A stretch of DNA of 26,739 bases from Zygnema cylindricum (lineage: Eukaryota; Streptophyta; Zygnematophyceae; Zygnematales; Zygnemataceae), in the NCBI GenBank assembly GCA_037447655.1, contig JBBHKE010001550.1, positions 114,404 to 141,142 of the forward strand, in the 5' to 3' direction. The notes under the pieces were generated by a model. That model worked only from the letters and a program-made list of their open reading frames with translations. It was not told where the DNA came from and made no database searches. This document shows positions 1 to 9,539 of the stretch, piece after piece. Position 1 is the stretch's first letter. Each line of letters begins with the position of its first letter. The position numbers and the translations under genes were made by a program.

Positions 1-1044
1 GCGTTTTCCGGGAATTGAGTTTATTTTAAATTATTGATATTATCAATCAATCAATTTCCATTACTCTTATTGAGGAGGTACTTTATTCATTTATTGTACA
101 AAATGTGTTACTACGTACGAAAAATTGCTGATTTTTTCGTACTAAGGCATAAAAAGTGTGAACAATCGGAGTATACATGAGAAATTTAGCGACCTTGACA
201 TATAAAAACACACACATATATTACTCATGGTAATAAAGACTAAGGGAAATCACGTGAACCACTTCTCACCTATTCACACGTCGATTATGTGGCCACAAGC
301 GCTATTGGTTACACTGTAGAATGTGTACGTGAACTACGGTACAATGTGAATGGCTATTAGCGTTAAAAAAAAAATCGTGTAAAAATAACTATTATAGTTA
401 TTAAATTTTATTTGAGTTAAGGGCCTTTTGCGGAGAAAAAAATTACTGTGATACATAACTATAAATCGGTACATTTTCCCCACCGTGTAGCCTATATAGC
501 CTATGTTCACATAGTCGAGTTTTAAACATGTGAGAACAAGTTTGCTTGATTTTCCCCCGTCTTCATCACTAAGAAACAAATTTGAATGTGCTTTTTCGTG
601 TGGACGCACTCACTTTTGCGTGTCGACGCCTGTATTTGACACTCTTTTTGTACTATTGTACAAAATAACGAGCAAATTTATTACGGAATGTCACATTTAT
701 TACACTACTCTATTTAAAAACTGTCCAATTAGAGTTAAAACGCTAATTAAAACCTATATGAATTTTAAAACACAGTTAGAGTTATTATTATTTTTCAAGT
801 TAAGGGTCAAAATTTGGGGCGTCGAAATCACAATATTTTCGCTAATAGCGATTTAAGGTGTAGTTTTAGGTATGTTAATTAGCATTAATGTTTTGTTGAA
901 TTTAGGTCTTTCACCCCGAAATAGCTTAAAAAACATTATATGTTTCCTTACACTGGTTATCTTTCCAAAGTAATCACATTTTCACACTAGTATCTATTAT
1001 TCAAGGTGTAATTGAATCCAATCTGTGCGCTTTTGTACCATATG
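1..1044. other. AT-rich intergenic sequence, no gene recognised
   Basis: I see no coding region here. The short open frames on both strands have no recognisable domain and AT-driven composition. Short motifs of the type CGCTAAT/ATTAGCG recur (near 355, 738, 840 and again at 1316-1350), which hints at decayed repeat DNA. No splice-bounded exon chain, RNA gene or transposon terminus could be supported. Confidence 0.5.
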
Positions 1045-1213
1045 GTATTGTTGGTTATCGAGGACCATTTGCCAATATTCAATATGTATCGAATTCCAAT
1101 TACCTGACAATCGATATGTTGCTTCGATATATCTAAAAGCTAGATATCGCTACATCTCTGATATATCGCCAATATATCGTATTGCCGATATATCGAGGCT
1201 CTAAAAAAAATAT
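1045..1213 (+). repeat. Dispersed repeat, copy 1 (TATCGA-rich)
   Basis: This stretch begins with a GTTGGTTATCGAGGACC-like segment, runs through several CGATATATCG-type palindromic words and ends in TATCGAGGCT followed by an A-run. The same order of landmarks occurs at 1692-1872, so the two are diverged copies of one dispersed repeat. No coding capacity is visible. The repeat start resembles TGTTGGGTATCGA, a terminus style seen in hAT-like elements, but this copy shows no matching opposite end. Confidence 0.6.
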
Positions 1214-1222
1214 ATAACTATT

Positions 1223-1286
1223 CTTGCTACTGCTGCTAGTACTACTGCTACCAGTACTACTACTACTTCTGCTAGAAGTACTACAC
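1223..1286. repeat. Degenerate CTA/CTG trinucleotide microsatellite
   Basis: The sequence is a run of interspersed CTA, CTG and CTT triplets (TACTGCTGCTAGTACTACTGC and onward). It is an imperfect trinucleotide repeat in non-coding DNA directly downstream of repeat copy 1. No open frame with a recognisable domain uses it. Confidence 0.6.
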
Positions 1287-1691
1287 CGCTAATCGGTATT
1301 ATTGTAAAACAAAAATTAGCGTAAACGCTAATTTAGTGTTAATAACGCTAATTTGTGATTTTGTGTCAAAAAAAATAAAAGCAGTAACATAAATACGACA
1401 CTTAACGCCAATTTGAGTGTCCACTTCGTAGGGTGTACGCTAAGCTGTCATCGATATTATTTCAAGTTCAGATATACTATCCTGACAGCTTTCGCCAAAA
1501 TACGTACTTGTGCGGTTTGGAAATCGTACTAAAGATGGAAATTATAATAATATTAACGATATTTTATGCTTTATATTTCGTAATGTTCCGCTCTTTCCGG
1601 CGGCTAATAGGTAAAGAAATTTAATTTACATGCGAAGTGCACTTAATGTTGTAAAATTGAGATGTCACGAGGACGCGAGGTACGTAAGCGA

Positions 1692-1872
1692 TAGTGTTGG
1701 GTATCGAGGACCTTTTGCCGATATTTTATATATATCGAATTTCAGGTACCCGATAATCGATTTATCGCTTCGATATATCGAAAAGCAAAAAATCGTGATG
1801 CATTGCCAATATATTGCCGATATATTGCCGATATATAGTATCGCCCATATATCGAGGCTTAAAAAAAAAAAA
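1692..1872 (+). repeat. Dispersed repeat, copy 2 (TATCGA-rich)
   Basis: Second copy of the repeat at 1045-1213. It starts TAGTGTTGGGTATCGAGGACC-like, shares the CGATATATCG words and ends with ATCGAGGCTT plus a run of A. The first 14 bases are found as an exact reverse complement at 2529-2542, which may make this copy the left end of a larger element. Confidence 0.6.
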
Positions 1873-2542
1873 TCACAGGTCTCCAAAGTCATTTGCCTTC
1901 GGTCAAGGTGACCGTAAAATCTTTGTCAAAAAGAAATATGTTTTTTTCCTGAAAGGCAGCAGAGTGAAGGAAATCTCTGAGGTACATTGACGCGGTACAT
2001 TTGTGAAGTACACGTACGTAATACCCAGGTATGGATTTTCAAACGATTATGGACGGTTTCCAAATCTTTGACGACTTTAGAGATTTGATTGTCAACTTAC
2101 GTGGAACCACTCAAATAAAAACACGTATGTAAAAACTTGTTTACAGACGATACGCGATGTAACCAAGGCCTCTGTAATATAGAAATTTTGTTGTCCGTAC
2201 TATTACAAAGACCTCCTGATGTAACCATACCCCAAATAAGCAATTATAGGAATTACAGAACTAGTATTTTTTTGTAGGTTACATTTTGCGGCGTCTACCT
2301 TTAAGTCACGGAACGAAAATCACGTTGTACGTGGCGTATCAGACAATTTGTCTTTTTCGCTAAAATAACATATTATATAAAAATATTAAATATTAAGTTT
2401 AAAAGATATTATAAATCGCGATATGTATCGCGATGATTTATGTTGGTCCCGGTACGCTATATAAAGGAATCTGCTCGATCGATATTCGATATATCGAATA
2501 TTGAAATTATCGCGATATCAATTTACTTGATACCCAACACTA
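1692..2542. mobile_element. Candidate non-autonomous hAT-like element
   Basis: A perfect 14 bp inverted pair (TAGTGTTGGGTATC at 1692-1705; its reverse complement at 2529-2542) bounds 851 bp with no coding capacity. The interior holds CGATATATCG words near both ends. TAGTG/CAGTG-type ends are typical of hAT elements. However, the 8 bp flanks (GTAAGCGA left, CCATATTG right) do not match, so no target duplication supports it. It could instead be two independent fragments of the same repeat family. Confidence 0.3.
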
Positions 2543-2772
2543 CCATATTGTAATGTGTTTCTTTTGAACAATATTTTTACTGATAATCTAACGGTTAAGG
2601 CTGTTCCTCCATAGGTAGGTGCCATGAAACATACGGAGACATTAAATTACAAGTCGTTTTCAGGCCAATTTTCCATCAGGTCGTGTCAGTAAACTCTTAT
2701 GTCTTTAATTTTTTTTATTTTTTTTACCCTTTTTATACCCAGATGGTCTTTCCATCGTAACTTTAACAATAA
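1873..2772. other. Intergenic sequence without gene
   Basis: No coding exon is recognised. An imperfect palindrome built on ATCGCGATATGTATCGCGAT lies at about 2415-2434. The rest up to the MITE at 2773 shows only AT-rich unique-looking sequence and short chance open frames. Confidence 0.45.
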
Positions 2773-2974
2773 GGGTGAAGTTCCATCAGGCGAAAAGTGG
2801 CGTAGTTTACAAAATCCGCGACCATCCATACCAAATCGTACCGTCTATTTTGTTTTTATACGAAAAACTACATTACATAGAATCTTGCTGATACTCTCCA
2901 AAGGTCTTGGAGGTAATACTAGCCGTCGGATGTTCATCTGCAAGGAGTTCGCTTCATTTTTTCCTATAAATGTC

Positions 2975-2997
2975 AACCCACCTCGAGGAGGTGGGTT
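2975..2997. repeat. Conserved hairpin of outer MITE, copy 1
   Basis: Ten-base arms AACCCACCTC and GAGGTGGGTT are separated by GAG. The same 23 bp occurs in the outer copies at 19787-19809 and, reversed, at 18900-18922, at the same place within the element. It is unchanged although neighbouring bases differ. Confidence 0.85.
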
Positions 2998-3452
2998 GGT
3001 AAATACACAAAAAAAAAAAAATCGTGACACACTGGAGGATTAAGCTACGTGTCATGATGGAAAACAAACAAAAAATCTTAAGATTTGCACATGACACGCG
3101 GTTTCCAAAATACAACAGAAAAAAAAACGAAATTTCATAACATTCCCTCGTCACGCAATTTTCAATAGCTTTTTTTTTTGTCACACTATTTCTCTCAAAG
3201 AACTTTCGTTATGTTCAAAAACTCAAATCCTAGAAAATGAGCTGGCGTACAGACTGGCCCCTGCAAAATGTATAACAGTTTTGTCGTATGATTACTTCGT
3301 ACGCAGGTACATGGTACGCAAGTCAAGATTTGAAGTTAAGTTTGTCGGTGCTAAAAATCTGAAAGATATTAAATATCGGATCGTAGCTTGCATGGCGCCA
3401 GTCAATTTAGAACACGTGGCTTACAAACTCTCCGTGATGGAACTTCGACTCA

Positions 3453-4147
3453 GGGTAACATTCCATTAGACGAAAAGTGGGGTTCGTTACTGGACGTCGT
3501 ACATTTTCGTACATGGTCGTACAGAGCCGTACTATTTTTATTTTTTTTGTCAACGAAACATCGTTACTGGAAAGCTGTCGGGAAGCTCCAATGATGTAGG
3601 CGTCATTATTGACCGTTAGATGTTTCACTTTTTGAGATCCGCGAAGCAATCACGCACATCATCTAGTGGCCCCCAACTCTCCTCGCGAGGAGAGTTGGGG
3701 GCCACTCGATGATTACCATTGGTACACGTGAAAAAGCAAAAAAAACATCTACGTTGAACAAGCGATCACAGGCGTAGACGTCGTACAGGATGCAGGTCAG
3801 TCAAAAATATCCTCGCACGCTCCGTCTGACATCCACCGACATTCAAAGTTTGTTGCGTCTTTTTCCCATTCCGTTTCGAAATTTTGATTTTCATTTTGAA
3901 AATCAAAATCTAGCCACAAACTTGACGTATGAATCATTAACTACCTCCGGTCGTACATATAGTTCGTTCTGACTTTCCGTTTGTAGATTTTTTTAAGATT
4001 TTCAGAATCTGGACTCTAACCTATGTGGCGCCAATCATAATTGGGGAAGGTTCGTTATTGGCCCGACAAAATGGAGCGGACTTCCAGTAAACGCTGTCAG
4101 TAGACTTGTCCGTACATTTACTGGGACCGCCTAATGGAATGTTACCC
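3453..4147 (+). mobile_element. Inner MITE, copy 1 (inserted in outer copy 1)
   Basis: TIR element with GGGTAACATTCCATTAGACG at the left and the reverse complement of GGGTAACATTCCATTAGGCG at the right, 695 bp, non-coding. Its flanks are TCA (3450-3452) and TCA (4148-4150), an exact 3 bp target duplication. The unoccupied sequence is seen in outer copy 4. The interior carries a long perfect palindrome (3665-3706). Its orientation is opposite to that of the inner elements at 17707 and 20260. Its end sequence resembles the outer element's, so both probably used the same or a related transposase. Confidence 0.85.
3665..3706. repeat. Perfect 42 bp palindrome in inner MITE copy 1
   Basis: The arms are 21 bases each without loop (left arm AGTGGCCCCCAACTCTCCTC plus G). 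With one mismatch the symmetry extends through ATCATC...GATGAT, 3658-3713. A related hairpin is at 20746-20802. Such DNA can extrude as a cruciform, or fold as RNA if transcribed. Confidence 0.9.
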
Positions 4148-4210
4148 TCAATCGACCCGGTCTGTAGAGTTTACCGTACAATTACAGGAACGTATGATGG
4201 AACTTCACTC

Positions 4211-4401
4211 TTAGTACAAATTAACTACACCGCGAATCGTAATTAGAGTAATGAAAAAATTAGAGTACAACAAAAAAAAAACAATTAGAGTAATGCACTC
4301 TAATTTATGTGATATAACTTTTTCACAAAGGAAGTTTACTATAATTTATTTAAGTAATCTATATTGGGTTATGGCGGCAATAATTATCAGCGCTGAAATT
4401 A
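4211..4401. other. AT-rich spacer between MITE and copia2
   Basis: About 190 bp of AT-rich sequence in which AATTAGAGTA-type words recur (4241, 4260, 4283). No gene is visible. The sequence does not match the beginning of the right copia2 LTR, so the outer end of the left copia2 LTR seems to be missing or replaced here. Confidence 0.5.
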
Positions 4402-4683
4402 TGAACACTTTTTACTACTTGGAAGTCTGGATACATGAAATGCTCTAAGTCCTAAGTCTTATACTATCGGTGAAGTACCGCCGATACAAGTATACCTCAA
4501 AGGTACGTCCAAAATCAACCTGCCTACTAAGATCTACGTGTTCCTAATCGTGCCAACCCAATCTACCATCGTATAGCCAATAGTACTCAGAATCTATACA
4601 AAGTGATTCAACAAATACTTGCCGTTTAAGTCACTTCTGATACTCTTATGAATCTCGTCCGTTGACTTGATTCATATCAATTG
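4402..4683 (-). mobile_element. copia2 left LTR, first fragment
   Basis: From TTTTACTACTTGGAAG (4410) onward this matches the right copia2 LTR from 17026 almost base for base until CATATCAA (4680), where copia1 begins. It resumes at 12181. The exact outer boundary is uncertain: TG at 4402 may be the terminus. Alternatively the true LTR is longer (as 16884-17644 suggests) and its outer part is deleted here. In element orientation this is the 3' part of the 3' LTR of a minus-strand copia. Confidence 0.75.
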
Positions 4684-5728
4684 TGTAGAAATTGATGGTT
4701 CTTTTAGTATTTTCTAGGTCTAAAATAAAGCGTAGAAAAAGAAGCCGAGGCAGTCTGACTCTAACTTCTCTCTCCAACTCTCACACTTGTTGCGGTCACT
4801 GAGAAGTTGGAGAGGAAACTAGTGTCATGGCTGCCTATGCTATCCAGAGATTTACGGGGTAGTAAAGTAGTTAATTTACTAAAAGAAGTTGTCGCCTAGA
4901 GGATTTGATCTTGGTACCTACGGATAGGAAACGCGCGCCAATAGCCGGTATCCTCATCCATTTAGTCAAGGATTAGTGGTAAATGATATAGAGTGTATTA
5001 CATATATAAACATTAACAAGTAGGCTAATTCATTTAACAACAACTATATACGGGATACATAGAGTCAGTTATAAAAGTATGGATTACAAGTACGAAGAAT
5101 AAATAAGTACCGCGCATTTGTTTCGATGGCAAAATAAATACATTGCAACTATTTATGACGGCTACGATTGAAATCAGCATTCAATCGGACGGCCGAAACA
5201 TGCCGGGATCCCGGAAAAAAATATCGGCGGTTTATGGTTGCCGCCACATTGGATGACACGTGGCACCACGACATTGGATTTCGGCATCTCGAGGGATTAC
5301 GGAAACGAATCCAGAAAAGACACGTGTCGACAATTTTGTCATGTCGTACAATGTTCGTACATAAAGTACACCGGCAACTTTACCTTTTTTTACGGTACAA
5401 CAATATAATTGGTGCCGAACGTTAGTAGATAGATTTTTAGAGAGAGATAGGACTTAGAAAAAATTGGTAGATAGGACCCTCTCTCCCAAAGAGCTTTTGT
5501 ACAAAAGGTCAAACTTTGACCCTCCATAACTTACTGCTCACGGAGCAAATTCAGAGATTATTTTTGCTATAGACTCACGGGAGTCTTGCCTTCACAAGAG
5601 TGAAGGTGGTCAGTGTTTTTTTTGCCAGGGTGGCGGTTATTTCTGCTGAAAGACAAACGGGTCAGGGTTATCCTAGAGGCTCGTGTGAGCTGCTTACTCT
5701 ATGGTATTATAGAGGTCTCAGAGTTGCG
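4684..5728 (+). repeat. copia1 5' LTR
   Basis: Direct repeat of 11134-12180; begins TGTAGAAATTGATGG and ends GAGTTGCG, where the 3' LTR has GAGTTGCA. A TATATAAA box at 5003-5010, also kept at the equivalent place of the 3' LTR, is a likely LTR promoter. AATAAATA words downstream may serve polyadenylation. A GGTCAAACTTTGACC palindrome near 5507-5521 is shared by both LTRs. Open frames inside the LTR are not genes. Confidence 0.92.
5003..5010 (+). promoter_or_regulatory. TATA box of copia1 LTR
   Basis: TATATAAA lies about 320 bases into the LTR and is preserved at about 11450 in the 3' LTR. The position within the LTR and the conservation between LTRs make it the likely U3 promoter element; this is inference. 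Confidence 0.5.
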
Positions 5729-5803
5729 ACTATCGGCCCACCGTCTAGGGTGCCCATATTCAATGGATCTGGCTTCATATAGTGGGAAAGCATGATGACA
5801 TGA

Positions 5804-7720
5804 GCTCTATGTGACAAACGGTTTTGGGGAATAGTGAGTGGACAAGTCAAGCGCCCATCCACTCTTGGGATACCTCCAAAGTTTACAGGAGGCAGATCCA
5901 CTAGAGATGCAGATCCATCTTCAACAGAGGAAACAAAGGAAGGAGAGGTGGTGGATGAAACTCTAAACCTCCATAAGTCCTCGGAGTGGACAGCTTCCAA
6001 AAAAGCCTCTAGGATAACTCTGACCCCTTTGTGTTTAAGCAAAAACAACTGCCACCTTAGCACACAATAACTCTAACCACCTTAATCCCTGTAAAGGCAA
6101 GACTCCCTTGAGTTGATAGCAAAAAAAATCTCTTAATTTGCTCCCCTGAACTGTAAGTTATAGAGGGTCAAAGTTGACCTTTTGTACAGAAGCTCTCTGG
6201 GAGAGAGGGTCCTATCTCCTAATTTTTCTAAGTCCTATCTCTCTCACAGACTCTATCTACTGATAGCCAATCAGATTACAGTTCCGTACACAAAAGTACA
6301 GTTGCCAATGTACTTTTTGTACGGACATTGTACGACATGGCCTAAATGTTGACACGTGGTATGTCCGGATGCGCTCCCTTAATCCTCGGAGATGCCGCGT
6401 TCCAATGTCATTTTGCCACGTGTCATCCAATGTGGCGATGACCAAAAACTGCCAAAATCCTCTTCCGCGATCTCGGCGTTAATTCCGGCCGTCCGATTAA
6501 ATTCACATTTAATCGTAGCCGTAATAAATACATGCGCGGTATTCGTTTCATTTAAAGAAATAAATGCGCGGTATTGGTTTCTTATTCGTACTGTAATCCG
6601 TACTTTTACATTACTGGATCTATGTATCCCGTAAACAGTTACAGTTAAATGAATTATCCTACCTGATAATGTTTAATTAAATATCAAAACATATAGCACG
6701 TAACACTAGTTAAAGACTTCACAGCTAAGGCTACCGGCTACCGGCTGTCTGCCATCTGGTAGGTACCACGATCAAATCCTGTGGCCGGCACATACCTTTT
6801 AGTAAATTAACCCCTAACTAATATATATTTCCCGTAAACCTGTGGATAGCCTAGGTAGCCATGGCTCTAGCTCCCTCTCCAATTTCTCAGTGACTGCGAC
6901 AAGTTTGAGAGTTGGAGAGAGAAGTTAGAGGTAGACTACCTCGGCTTCTTTCTATATTTCTATTTAGACCTAGAAAATACTTTAAATGGACCATTAATTT
7001 CTACAGTGGACAAAGGAAAGGAGAAAGAGATGATCACACCAATAGCAACTGGTTCGGCATTCATGTCACCTATTCCGAGGAACGAGGAGAATGATACTAA
7101 TACGTGAGACTTCAACAATATGGCGGCAAAGCACTTCATCCTCCGCCATCTTACTCAAGGACTTACATGTCCTCATTTGCAAGTAGAAAGGGCAACCGAT
7201 TTTTTGATGGCTCTCATAGAGATGTACCGAAGCGGTATGATTCAACAACAACAGTTGGCTGATCAGAAAGTTAAGGAGTATGTATACAAAGGGGGGAAGA
7301 TGTTGGATTTTTGCAATGAGCTTGCTACACTTTTCATGGAGCTGGAGAGTGCTGGAAAAGATTTTAGTGAAAAAAAAAAGGTTAACTGTCTACTGATAAA
7401 GCTACCCGATGAGATCGAGAACATAGTCAACCGTGTGCAGGACTTGCCGGACTCAAGGTGGATATCGAACTCAGTGGTAGGAATGATTCTCGTTTGAGAG
7501 AATACAATTGAGATCCGAAGGGGAGGAAAGAGTGGGCAAGCCTTGGCAGCTAGGACCGACTGGAGGAACAAGAATTCCCGAAGACCGATCGGAAATTACA
7601 GAGGGGGGGAGCTAAAAAATCAGACGGACGAGTTCGTACCAAGGGCTCCCAAGGGTTTATGTCATTTCTCTAAGAAATCAAGGCACTATATGGCGGATTG
7701 CATTAAGCTAACTAAGCTTC
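5804..7720 (+). pseudogene. gag: copia1 gag (split by solo LTR; zinc knuckle damaged)
   Basis: Gag codes for the capsid of the cytoplasmic particle. One reading frame opens after a stop at 5801. It runs to 5955, is interrupted by the solo LTR plus duplicated GTGGA, and continues in register from 7011. It then has stops at 7105-7107 (TGA) and 7495-7497 (TGA). The 7120-7497 part resembles the gag-polypeptide (UBN2) domain (CNELATLFMELES, LLIKLPDEIENIV). The CCHC knuckle at about 7660-7701 reads CHFSKKSRHYMADC, so the second Cys is Ser and metal binding should be lost. No ATG opens the frame; an ATA-GTG pair at 5831 may be a decayed start. The usual N-terminal part of gag looks shortened. Confidence 0.8.
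5956..7005 (-). mobile_element. Solo LTR of the copia1 family, inserted in copia1 gag
   Basis: The sequence is the reverse complement of the copia1 LTR over its whole length: LTR start (TGTAGAAATT) at 7005 and LTR end (...GAGTTTCA) at 5956. It is more diverged from both copia1 LTRs than they are from each other. The exact 5 bp flanks GTGGA (5951-5955 and 7006-7010) show that it is a genuine insertion and not an inversion. The single LTR without internal region is the expected product of LTR-LTR recombination of a full element inserted in the opposite orientation. The host gag frame is continuous once the insert and one GTGGA are ignored. Confidence 0.93.
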
Positions 7721-8060
7721 GGTTAAAGGAGGGGGAGACCGGAGGAACCGCGAGAGGAAAGAAAAAGGCTCTTGTGACACAAGTACATGAGGTGGAATCC
7801 GAAGACGAGGACAATGAGCTCCTATTGGATGAGGAGTTGGAAGGGACAAACGAGGAAGAAATTCCACAAAAGCAGAAATGTGCTTTCGGTGGATTGAAAG
7901 GTGAAGCAGGCTGGATTGTAGATTCAGGTGCCTCCATGCACATTTGTAAGGATAAACACCTGTTCACTAAGATAAGAAAGATTCCCACCATAGAGATAGA
8001 GTAGGGAGATGGGAGGATAGTCACTACTACTCTTGTAGGATCGATAGATCTGAAAGTATT
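7721..8060 (+). pseudogene. copia1 aspartic protease
   Basis: This part of the polyprotein would cleave the Gag-Pol precursor. It contains the active-site motif GWIVDSGASMHIC (DSGA at about 7918-7932), typical of copia proteases. It lies in the same frame as gag, after an acidic linker (ESEDEDNELLLDEELEGTN). An in-frame TAG at 8002-8004 interrupts it; the frame continues at 8005 with a hydrophobic segment ending in the FSDVLFIAELN stretch. It is inactive as it stands. Confidence 0.85.
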
Positions 8061-9290
8061 CGTAGAAGGAAAGACATCCATAGTTACATTCTCCGATGTA
8101 TTGTTTATTGCGGAGCTGAACAAAAACCTCATCTCTACGTATGTATTAGATGATAACGGTTTTGATATTAGCACTAGGAAAGGAGTCTTTACTGCTATTT
8201 TTGAGGAGGAAGTTTATTTTACCGCTGAAAAAGGTAGCCAAGGGATGTTTAGGCTGATTTTAAGCAATGAAAAGAATATACTTTATTATGCTGGTGTTCA
8301 TGATATAATGATGTGGCATAAGAGGCTTGGGCATGTGAATCTAGATAAGCTAAGAGAGATGAAAAAGATGGGAGTGGTGGAAGGAATTTAGTTCAGTGAG
8401 AGTAAGAATCTAAGTGATTGTAGTGGTTGTGCTCAAGGTAAAGCACACAGATTGCCCTTTCCTAAAACAGCCACCTACAGGGGAGAAAAAATTCTAGATT
8501 TAGTACACACAGATATTTGGGGACCGGCCAAAGTGCCCTCACCGGGGGGGAAGAGATTTATGATGACTATCACTGATGATTGGTCTTGGTATTCCAGGGT
8601 ATATTTTTTGAAAAACAAGTCAGAAGCTCAGGATTGTTTTAGACAATATAAAGCATGGAGCGAAAAACTCCATGAAACTCCAATCAAGAGAGTAAGGAGT
8701 GAGAATGGTGGAGAGTATACTTCTAACCAGTTTGAGGATTTTTTGAGGGAACATGGAGTCCAACACCAAAAGACAGTTCCAGAAAACCAGGAACATAATG
8801 GGGTAGCTGAAAGATTAAATAGGACAGTAAGTGATAGTGCTAGAAGTATGTTGTCGGACAAGAAGATAGGAAAAAGGTTTTGGGCCGAAGCAATGAACTG
8901 TGCAAAATACCTCAAAAATAGAATTCTTACTTCAGCTATAAAAGATGAAACACCTTATGAGAGATGGACAGGCCGGAAACCAGACATATCTCACTTAAAG
9001 GTTTTCGGCAGTCAAGTATTCAGTCTAGATACGGATCGGTCTAATTGGAAGCTAGATCCTAAAGGAAAATCGGGATACTTATTAGGATATGATGAGGATG
9101 TTAAAGGATATAGAGTTTATGATCTAAAAAGGGAAGAAATAATCTTAGTAAATTATCTAGTAGTTATGGATGAAGGAAAGTCCGTGGATCCCTTCTAGTA
9201 TACAAAGTCAGTAAAAATCCGATTTCAGTCAAAAAATTCTGATGACTTTGAACTTCCTAACTATCCAAGTTTTAGAGAAGATGACATTCT
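8061..9290 (+). pseudogene. copia1 integrase (GAG-pre-integrase and rve)
   Basis: Integrase inserts the element cDNA. The N-terminal HHCC zinc domain is readable (WHKRLGHVN at about 8314, CSGCAQGK at about 8422), split by TAG 8389-8391. The rve core holds HTDIWGP (Asp at 8512-8514) and NGVAERLNRT (Glu at 8809-8811). The middle catalytic residue, normally Asp in a DNGGE context, is Glu in SENGGEY (8701-8703). The C-terminal part (GYLLGYDEDVKGYRVYD) matches copia integrases. TAG at 9196-9198 ends the longest frame, and coding continues to a frameshift near 9290-9320. The element could not make active integrase. Confidence 0.9.
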
Positions 9291-9539
9291 TGAGGTACAA
9301 ATCAGACCGAAAAGAACTCGGCTGCGGAAAATCCCGTGACAACTCTACCCGAAGCGGAAGACGTGGTAGAAACTGATTCGGAATCAAAGGACAGGGGAGA
9401 AGCTGAGATTGTTCGAAAAAACCCATGAGAACCATCTATTCCGGCCACAGATTTTGAGGGGGGAAGGAGAAGTAGCAAAAGATTGCAGGAAAAACAGGTT
9501 AATAATAAGGTAACAAAACTATCTCATCAATATGAACCT

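Larger units (their letters stand above)
2773..4210 (+). mobile_element. Composite MITE, outer copy 1 (with inner element)
   Basis: Outer TIR element starting GGGTGAAGTTCCATCAGGCG and ending in the near reverse complement CGTATGATGGAACTTCACTC. It is 1438 bp long because a related inner element (3453-4147) sits inside it. Removing the inner element and one TCA leaves 740 bp, matching the 738 bp of outer copies 2 and 4. The flanks are TAA (left) and TTA (right), a near-match consistent with a 3 bp TWA duplication of PIF/Harbinger-type elements. It has no transposase. Superfamily assignment is inference from TIR and duplication length only. A hairpin at 2975-2997 is conserved in the other copies. 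Confidence 0.8.

Noticed and set aside
2699-3649. Open frames within the MITE copies
   Set aside because: They run across hairpins and homopolymers, are not preserved between MITE copies and show no transposase motif.
5168-5425. Open frame also found at 11602-11874
   Set aside because: It lies inside the copia1 LTRs and is duplicated because the LTR is; it has no domain.
5707-6063. Minus-strand open frame of 118 codons
   Set aside because: It bridges the 5' LTR end, the gag leader and the reversed solo LTR; a chance frame without homology.
5956-7005. Inverted LTR as a product of self-integration (inversion) of copia1
   Set aside because: A perfect GTGGA duplication flanks just this LTR and the gag frame continues across it, so a separate insertion plus LTR recombination explains it better.
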